Shown one piece after another: positions 26,401 to 36,043 of a stretch of DNA of 64,000 bases. The stretch covers positions 909,001 through 973,000 of the forward strand of contig JAODUP010000119.1 of the NCBI GenBank assembly GCA_025642065.1, read 5' to 3'. How positions within the stretch are numbered: the stretch's first letter is position 1; each line of letters begins with the position of its first letter. Made by a program: the position numbers and the translations under genes. The DNA comes from Paralvinella palmiformis. Taxonomy: Eukaryota; Annelida; Polychaeta; Terebellida; Alvinellidae. The notes beneath the pieces are model-generated. The model made no database searches. It worked only from the letters and a program-made list of their open reading frames with translations, and was not told where the DNA came from.

Positions 26401-29400
26401 GGGGGGGCGGATTATATGGTTGATATAGGATACTGGGTAAATGTTAGTGGCCGTAATGGCTTCACAAAAATACCCTCTTTAATGTGTCATATAATAATTT
26501 TATATTGGAAAGTATTTAAACGTAACGATCAAATTCCAGAATATTTAGCCTTGTTGCCATCTTCTAGATCGTTTAAATTCATATGTGGGATGTGGCATAT
26601 TTTGTTTGGTAAAGCACCATGTTATGATCGTGTCTGACAATTTTGTGATTTGATATATTGATGATGATGTGCTAAAGTAGGTGTCTAAGGGAAGTTATGC
26701 TTTTTATCTCTTTATGCAAATTCTGGTTTATTATTTTAAATAATCCTGGGTAGTTTCTTGTGTAAATAAAAATTTGGTTCATTCTTAGTTTTGGATGATG
26801 GTGCCAGTTTTGTATTACAAGTGGCCTTGGCATCAACATATTTACCATCAAGAAGATAGCTTTAAAAAAAATTGTTTGTCTTTTTTGTGGAGTGGACAAA
26901 GATGAAGATACTTAACATTTGTATCCATTTATTACTTGTAGCTAGAAGCTCAGAATTCCAATATTCTTGGAGACAAAGCTGCAGTAGAACAGGAAAAGAC
27001 TGGACTCAGAGAGGAACTGGTTCGTGTTGAACAGGAAAAACTTGATGTCGAAAATGAGAAACAAGGTGAGCGTTTTAATATTGTACTATAATAGAAGCTT
27101 ATTACACAAATTACTGTTTGTGACATTTATCATCGTCACCTCAAATTTATAAAGTGATTAATTAAAATCAATTGTGATCTGTGGATTAATTTCATTGTGT
27201 TTATCACCAGGTTTGAACCATTCACTGACACTGACAGAAAAATCTCGTGAACGTCTCGAAGAGGAAATTATGATACTCAACAAGGAGAAGGCTGAAGTAA
27301 CAGAACAGCTGAATATTGTTAGTATATTAGATTTGTTGGTATGACTTAACTAGATTAATTTTGATTCCTGTGTTGTGATGAAGATTACTGGATGGATATT
27401 TGGATATTATCTTCAAGCAGTTCGTGCATGTGATGTCACTGTTTTTAATGTAACAAATCTGGATTGATTGTGAGCCAGTAATGTGTGTGTGTGTGTGTGT
27501 GTGGAGGGGGGGGTCTAGTATTAATATAACAGAAGTTCATTTTATTATAGCTGCTATTTCTAGTGATGTCAATTAGATGTTTTCATCAAGTTAGCATTTG
27601 ATTCATGTTATAGATAAACCGACAGAAGGTTGCGTTAGCAGAGGAACTACTGAATGCTCGCAAGGAGATTGAAAGACAGAGCGAGACCATTGTACGCATT
27701 GCCAAGGAGAAAGAAGATCTAACGAGAGATAAAGCAGAACTTACTGTTCAGGTAAGATATGGAAACAACTTCCTAGGATTGGAAATTGTACCAACAACTT
27801 AACAATTGACCAGATGGTACTAATCCAGTTACAGTCTTTAGCTCATCTAATCTTTGGCTTTAGGTGACATGTTGCTATGACATTTTATTTGTCATAAGAT
27901 TTTTTGACCTATTATTAAACTTTTTTTGCCCTACGGGGATCTCACTCAGAAGATTTAGAATGTTTGATGAACTTTGAGATTAAAAATAAATGGATTACCA
28001 TTATTCAAAAACGAATTCTTAAAAGGTTTCAGTTTATTTTTGATTTTAGATAATACTAATAGGCGTATTAACATTACACTCATTATTTTAATGAGTTTGT
28101 CTAAAATTTTTTAATTTCTAGAAGTCTTGCAGGCCAAAAAAATTCCTTCAGTTTCATATACATCTTTATTTAATATTGGAATAAATGATCTATGTACTAA
28201 TGTAGAGCTAGCAAAAGTGTGAAAATTATTTTTGCTTTTAATATCAAATTAAACAACAAAAGAGTTCTAGGTCAGTTATTCATGTGAGAATGTATTTCAT
28301 GCATTTTCTTCAGAATTTAACAAATTGATTATATATCTGTCCTCATAATGTGATAGGTGACAGCCACAGAACGTGAGAATAGACAGCAGAGTGAGATTAT
28401 TGCTGCTGTGAAGGCAGATAAGGATGCCCTGGAGACACAGCTGTATGAAACCCAACAGCTGAATGCCTCACTGGAGAGTCGTAAGGAACAGCTTGAGGGA
28501 GAAAACCAGGAGCTGATCCTGAAGAAGGAGAACCTCATAGGTTAGTGTAGGCTTTAAGACACAGTAATTGATAGTTTAGTTGAATATCCCCGAGCTAGCT
28601 TGAATCATTCTAGTTAACTCGAGTTAAAAATATGGGGAATCTTTTTTTAGGAAAGGTATGAAGTTTCAACGGAAACTTTTCTTGTTAAAGTATGTTCAAA
28701 TGAAGTTTCTAAATTCACAGCATATTAATTACTCTATTCTGCTAATACAAATTCGCGTCTTATTAATATGTTAATGGAGGTAAATATTATTTGATAGCAC
28801 AGTATAGTAAATATTATCTGAAAAGATCACTTCTGCATCAGCTTGGCTGGTGGTAGAATACAGGTATTCCTTGATAACAGTTTATCATTTGCTAAGAGGT
28901 GATGGTGAACAAATTGGATGAATCAATTTTAACTATCTTTTAAGACATGCTGTGTTAAGATGGATGTTTTTTTACTGTAGCGTTTCATTTGACATCAATC
29001 TTGAAGTGTTGCTTTGTGAACTGTTGATGAATGTCAGTCAGCGACTTCGTTTTGCAATTCTTCATTAACTACTCTATTGTAGTTATTGTAAATAAAATTA
29101 TGGCGGCTATAACCGGTAATTTATTTCATTAACACCTTAACAGCCGAAGTACAGCGTACCCGCAAAGAGATGGAGATTGAGATAGAGAAGCTCGAAAGAC
29201 AAAAGGAAAATCTAGCACAGAAACTCGCACAGACCGAGAAAGATCTTCAACTAGCCTTAAAGCAGGAACAACAAGCTCACGAAGAAGACATTGATAGACT
29301 GACAAAAGAAAAGGTAAATTACTATCAACATCCTAGAATATCGCATTTCTTTAGGTAGTTGTTTCAAACAGTAAGAAATCTGTGCTACTTAAACCAATTA

Positions 29401-32400
29401 TAAAAATGATTACAATTCAGAATCCAGAATTAATTTGATACGGTTAGGAGATGACAGGTATTGGTGAGCTGCCTACATTTGGTAATTACAAATTACTATA
29501 AATCACAGATTACATACAACTGTGAAAAGCTAACTTTTTAGTATTTGATATTCCCGGCAATATTATTCCATATTAATAATAATAATAATCTATGATATTT
29601 AAATAGCTCCCTATTCAGTTCAATAGCTGCTCTAAAGTGCTTTACAGTGTTGTTATCCCTGACTCAGACCTGTTCCAATCCAGCACACATCTCCACTCCC
29701 AAGGGAGCATACAATGCATGCTGGCATTATAGGCACAAAGCATTACTCAGACACAGTACTGTTGTCAATTTCAGTGCCAAATTCAATTGATAAGTTCATG
29801 AAGTCACTAATGGTTGCATGTTGTTGTACAATCTTTATTTTGCGCCTTGTTTATCAAATGCTTTAAAGTATTTATCTATTTACTGCAGAAGACTAGATAA
29901 TGATGACTATGAAAGTTAAAAATAAGCAAGAAAACATGTCAGTCAGTAATTAGTTTGTTGTTGGACGATTCGACGTTTTGTACAATAGTTTGAATGGAAT
30001 GTTTTGTTTTGTTTTGATAAAAAGAAGTGGTCAGTTTGCGAAATAATAATTTTGTTAAAAAATAACATTTTATTGGAACAATTAAAAATTAACCAATTTG
30101 TTCATTACCATTGTAATATTTTGTGAAATATTGTTAAATGCTTCTTGAAATTTTCTTTTCTTCTGCTACTACAATAGGAGCGGCAGAGAGCCGAGTTGGA
30201 ATCTCAGCGAGAAGACATACTTCATCGTCACAGCATGGAGAAGGAAGAGTTGATATCTCGCTATGAGAATGACAAGGAAGAACTACAAGAAGAGTTGATT
30301 GCTCTCCAGCGAGAACGCGATGAACAACTTATAATGGCCGAGAACGAGAAACAACAGGTATTTACTTGTTGCCATTCTCTAACGAACAGACTCTGGGATA
30401 CCGAATGGCACAAAATCTTATTATTAACTATATGGACATAATTTAATTTATGCTTTTCTTCATCATACCAGGCGCTATCACTTCTAGAACAAGAGAAGTG
30501 TACTGTCCAGGAAAAACTTAATGGTGTCCTACAAGAACTCGCTGGAGCTAACATGGATTATGAGAGGCTGAAACGAGATGCCATGGGCCGACAAGAGTCT
30601 GATAGAGCCACCATAAATGGCCTGAATGCTGAGATTAAAAACATCCGTGGTCATTTTGAAGATACATGGTGAGCTGGCAATTAATCAATTTTTCTCTTTT
30701 AGCTAACCTGATTTTTATCAGAAAAGCTAATATAATTGGTTTTTGGTTTTTGTTGTTCGGGGAGAATCCCCAGGCGGTCGCTTAATCAGCACAGCCTCTA
30801 TGTTGGAGTGGTTGAGAAACCTCCTCCCCCACCACTCACAGGGGAGCAGTATGGAAAGATGGAGCCGAAATACCCTGAGGGTGGTCACTGCCAGAGTGTT
30901 TTACGTCCTCAGGGGGTTTTTAACGTCCCCCTTTATTTTAAATAATTCAGTGGAGACGGCAGCACCATTTAACGTGGTCAGCCACCCATGATGTAGTGAG
31001 CCGAGAAATTAATCCCTCGAAAAGTTTCGACCTCTTACAGGGTTCGAACCTGCGACCATTGGCACCAAGTGCCGAGTGCTTAACCGCTAGGCCACCGGAG
31101 CTCACTAGCTAATATAATTAAGTGCTATCCACTATTTATGTCAACTATTCAGTAGTTTTTGTTTTAGTTTTGTTTGAATCATTATTATGGTAGAAGAAAT
31201 ACACTGTTAGTTCAAAGCTCAAAACAACCCCTGAAATAATCTGGAAGGTTATAGACATTTTGACATTGTTCTTTGGTCTCTGTTGAAGTTAAAATGCAGT
31301 CATACTTTGATAGAATTGCGACGTGAAAGAGGTTCAAGAAAATAACATCAAATCTGAGTTTACTAAATTCTGTGGAAATTGCTCCTATTAAATTAGCTTT
31401 CATATAAAGTTATGAATTACAGGATGAAGAAGTCATTTGCAAGACCCAGCAAAATTATCTCATGTGTGCAGTCAATTATTTGTTTCAAAGATTTGCAGTT
31501 CATTAACTTCTTACATGACTTAGTTGATTCAAGCTGTGTTTGAACGTGTATGATATTTAATCTTTCTGTTTATATAACCAAATGGTCAGTGGAAATGTGC
31601 AGCAAAAATGTTTTAAGTTAACTAGATCATCTTTTGTAAATTTATATTAATTTTTTAATGTATGTATCTCATTAAATATTCAATTCTGATATATTCACTC
31701 TCTCAGTCATGCCCATGAAAAGGAATTGAAAGAACTCAGTAATCAAATACATGAGCTCCAGAACCAGAAGGAGGCTGCTCTGCGTGAGGTTGCTGAGCTC
31801 AAAGTACAGCTCAAGATGGTGGAAGAGACTCGTGACACAATCCGTCGTGATCTAATCGAGGCCAATCGTCGTATCCGAGAGTTGGATGAAGCTCGTGAAC
31901 TGATGCGTAAAGAGATCACTGATCTGAAGAGGTCCGTCAATGAGGAGATCCATGAGAAAGAAGCTGTTGCTCAGACAGCTCATGATCTGAGGAACATGGT
32001 GAAGAAGGCCGAAGGAGAGAAGAGTGAACTGAACAGAAAACTACAAGAAAGCTTGCAGCGTATAGCAGGTAATCATGAGTTGATGTTTATATATTCTGCT
32101 TTATTGGAGCCACATGAATAAATAATAATTTAAGTTTTATTTTGGACCACTTAGAAATTTGTATAATGTCCATGTTTCTTGACTTACCTGGTTATTGAAT
32201 GGTGCTTGGTTTATCCACCATAAATTGTACATTAACCCTTTTACTAATGTTATTTCACTATTTCAAAAATAACAATTAAAAAAATCAACCACCCTAAGTC
32301 AGCATGAAGTAGAGGATGCTTTTTTTACACATTTTATGCAGTAATGATTGTTTACTAATATCTGCGTCACACAGGTTATATACTAGTGGTTAAGATTGTA

Positions 32401-35400
32401 TTTTGAACTTGCAAAAAATTATTTGTCAGGATCAAGTTACAGAAAAAAGGCAGCCCAGATTATTTTCATAAATATATTATATGGCTCAAGCATTGTCTTA
32501 GATAAACCCGAAAACAACAAACCTTTGACCCCTTTCTGAACTGTTAAAGAAAATATTGTTATATATATATAGACTACACATTAGTGAGTAATGTTTTGGG
32601 GTTTACTTGATCAGGGCAATAAAAGAAGGTAATAACATGAAGCTGTTATGTTTACTTACAGTTCTGGAAGAGCAGAAGGCTGGTGTACAAAAGGAGGCTT
32701 CTGACCTGCGTGCCAGTCTACGCGAGGTGGAGAAGGCTCGTCTGGAAGCTCGCAGGGAATTGCAGGAACTCCGCAGGCAGGTGAAGACACTTGATGGAGA
32801 ACGTTCTAAGCTTATGCAGGAAGTGAATGACCTACAGGCACAACTTGCTCGAGGTGAAGAGAAGGAAGAAGATTATAGACGCGAACTATTTGGGCTCAAG
32901 CAGAAATTGGTTGAGACTGAAGCTGGCCGCGAAGCTCTGCGCAAGGAGTTGGCCAACCTCCAGCGCAAGTTTGCAGAGTTTGAAGATGAGACACGTCTTC
33001 GCGAGAAGGACTTCCAGCTGGCACTTGAAGATAGTCACCGTAATGAACGCAAGCTTGATGACCAGAGGCGCAACTTGGAGATTTCGTTGGACAACACCAA
33101 TGCTGAGCTCGCTGATATCAAGCTGCGATTAAGTGGTGCTGAGGGCCGTGTCAATGCACTGGAGACTGAATTGGCCCGTGTCGAGGGTGCCAAGAGGGAC
33201 GTGGAATTTAAGATTAGCAGCATCGTTTCAAGTTTGAGAAGAACCATTGGATTCCGAGCCAACATGCCACGTGCTCGTAGCCCTCTCCGCGCTCGCAGTC
33301 CAAGTCCCAGAAGGTCTAGACCAAATTCACCAACTAAAGGTGCAGCTTGCTTTAAAATTTTAACTTTCTATAATTTATTGAATAGTTCCCTAACATACAA
33401 CCCTTAGAACTACCTTAGGTCATGTCTTAGCTTATTTTTATAATACTTTTTGAAGGCCCACCTGTTAATGCTCTTTTAAAATATTGTGGATCATAACAAG
33501 GGTTTACTGTGTAAAATTATCCTTAAATAATGGAAATCTATAAAGAATTTAAACTAAAACATTCTTCTAATCATTGTGACAGGATTTGAAAACACTTACG
33601 CCACCACTACTGAAGGACGTGGAAGTCCTATTCCAAGGACGGGATCTCCAGACCGATCACGTTCCCCATTCCGTGACAGATCGCTGTCTCCTAGCCGTAT
33701 GGATCCTTCGATCTCCATCGCTGAGATCGATCCAGAGGCAGTCCGTTGTGCTCTCAGAGATTTCGTACAACATTTGGCCAATGCTGAGAGAGAGCGGGTA
33801 AGTTGTTTGGTGTATGGCGAGGAATATTTCGGTCACTACTTTATTCCAGCGATATATTGATTAGTTTAAATAGTCTTGCTTGGTACTTTACTGTGAAGAG
33901 CGATTACTTTTTTTTGTCAGTATCATTTCAGATTGTAAAGGAAACATAATTGTTTGTAGTACTGTTAATGTTTAGATATGAGGAGTTTAAAAAATATAAA
34001 ATAGTAGTAGACTTTATTATATGTATTGTAGTCAGTATGTTGAATATTACAGTCATTAGGGAATCTTCAGTTCGTTTATAAAGAGATTACACAATTGCCA
34101 TGTTTTGTGATTTTCACTGGTTTACTGTTTACTGATGACAGGTTTTATAATGATGTTTTTCTTGCTCAATATTGCTGTGATATCATGTTTCGATGTTTAT
34201 TAATCTATTTTATGTCAATGTTCCAGGACGATTCATTTTCCCAGTTGCGTAGTATAACTTGTCAGCTGAAGGAGATGGAGGAGGACCGTAACCGTATCGA
34301 GGCTCGCCTTCAGCAGTTACAGCGATCTCTGGGAGAGGCTGAAGAAGGTAGATAATTATTTATGCCATGTCTTGCTGTTAAGATCCTGGATTTTCTTTAG
34401 ACAGTATTATTGGTGAAATACAAACAGTTATGTCTAGAGCGTGTTATTATCATTTGTGTTATTATGTTATAATAATTTATTTGTACTATTGATACAAGAA
34501 TGGCCATTATTATTAGTATTATTACTATTAAGATTTAAAATCTCATACAAAAGGGATTAAGCTGCATGCTTGGAAGTGACCAATGAATACTTTCATTATC
34601 AACTAAAGTCCAGTTCAACCATCAATATAACAGGATGATTACAGGCTGAAATAGAACAAAGTTGCTATAATTATTAATGTTACTGGTTACGATATTATTT
34701 TGAATGATATGGTGAAATATTGTCATATAGTTCTTTTGTGTAATGTAATTAAATCATTAGTGTGACACTGGCCAAACGTGGTGTTAGCAGTGTGATAATT
34801 TGTTTTTAAAAGCACTAATCTGTGACATAGAACTAAAGAAAATGTTCTTTAGATTTGCTGGCATTCTGAGCTGACATTAATTTTAAATCTTGGCCATTTT
34901 TCCAGGTAAGCGTGATATCGATGGACGTCTGGCAAGTGCCCAGACGGCATTGATGCTCCAGGAAGAAACCATCAGACGAAATGAACGTGAACGCAAACAG
35001 ATGGCAGAAAAGATTAATGAACTAGAGCGTCACCTAGCTGCTGGTGAATCAGAAAGGAGACAAACCGAAGAGCGTATACAGAAGATGAAGCTGTATGAAG
35101 ATAAACTGGAAGAAGACAAGAAGAATTTACGCATTAATCTGGATGATGCAGAAAATCGTGTCACAAAGGGTGAGGTGGCCAGACGAGCTTTAGAAGGTGA
35201 TCTCCAGAGAATGAAACTGGCCCTGAATGACAAAGAAACTGAAAATCAGGTAGATTAAGTATAATAATAATAATAATAGTACTAGTAATATAAATTATTA
35301 TTTAAGATTACCGTAATATAATTATTAAATAACTAAGTTAATTGTTGCTTTTTCATAAGTTAATAAGTATTTAATACCTGACAAACATTTCATGACTTGA

Positions 35401-35998
35401 TATAATCAGGTGCTTGCCGATCGTGTGGAGGTCCTTAACCGCCAGATACAGGATCTAGAAACCAAAGCTCAGTCATTGCAGCTGACAATAGATCGTCTTA
35501 GCAGTGCACTTGCTAAAAGTGAGGAGGAAGAACATTCCCAAAAAGACAAGGTAGGAAAATTAATTAATTTGATTTAATGGGAAAGTCATGGATCTACTGG
35601 CTAAATGTTCATGGTATGTTTATTTCATCATATATTAATATGTATTGTGTTTAACAGGTACAAGCCCTGAACATGACTCTGACTGACACTGCTGCTAAAA
35701 CCAGTGAGTTACAGGAACTCTGTAAACAGCTACAGAGATCCCTTACAAGTAGCGAACACGACAGACGTGTACTTCAGGACAAACTAGATAGTACACGGTA
35801 ATACTACATTGTTTGCTCATACTTTGATTCATCATTGTTTGTTAGCTGTTAGCCATAGCGAGTGATGACTGTTATACGTAAAATATATTCTAAAATCTTT
35901 ATCATAAAGTTCTCGGTGTAAGGTTCCAGATTCAAAACTCCCCAGCTCCAGTAGCTCAACAGTCACCAGGGCATTAGATTGTACATATCTTTATGTCA

Positions 35999-36043
<45 letters not shown>

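Noticed and set aside
33035..33265. Minus-strand ORF under exon 20, and similar antisense ORFs under exons 10, 11, 19, 23 and 27
   Set aside because: Antisense of coiled-coil codons gives long open frames. They lack their own promoters or splice logic and have no recognisable family.
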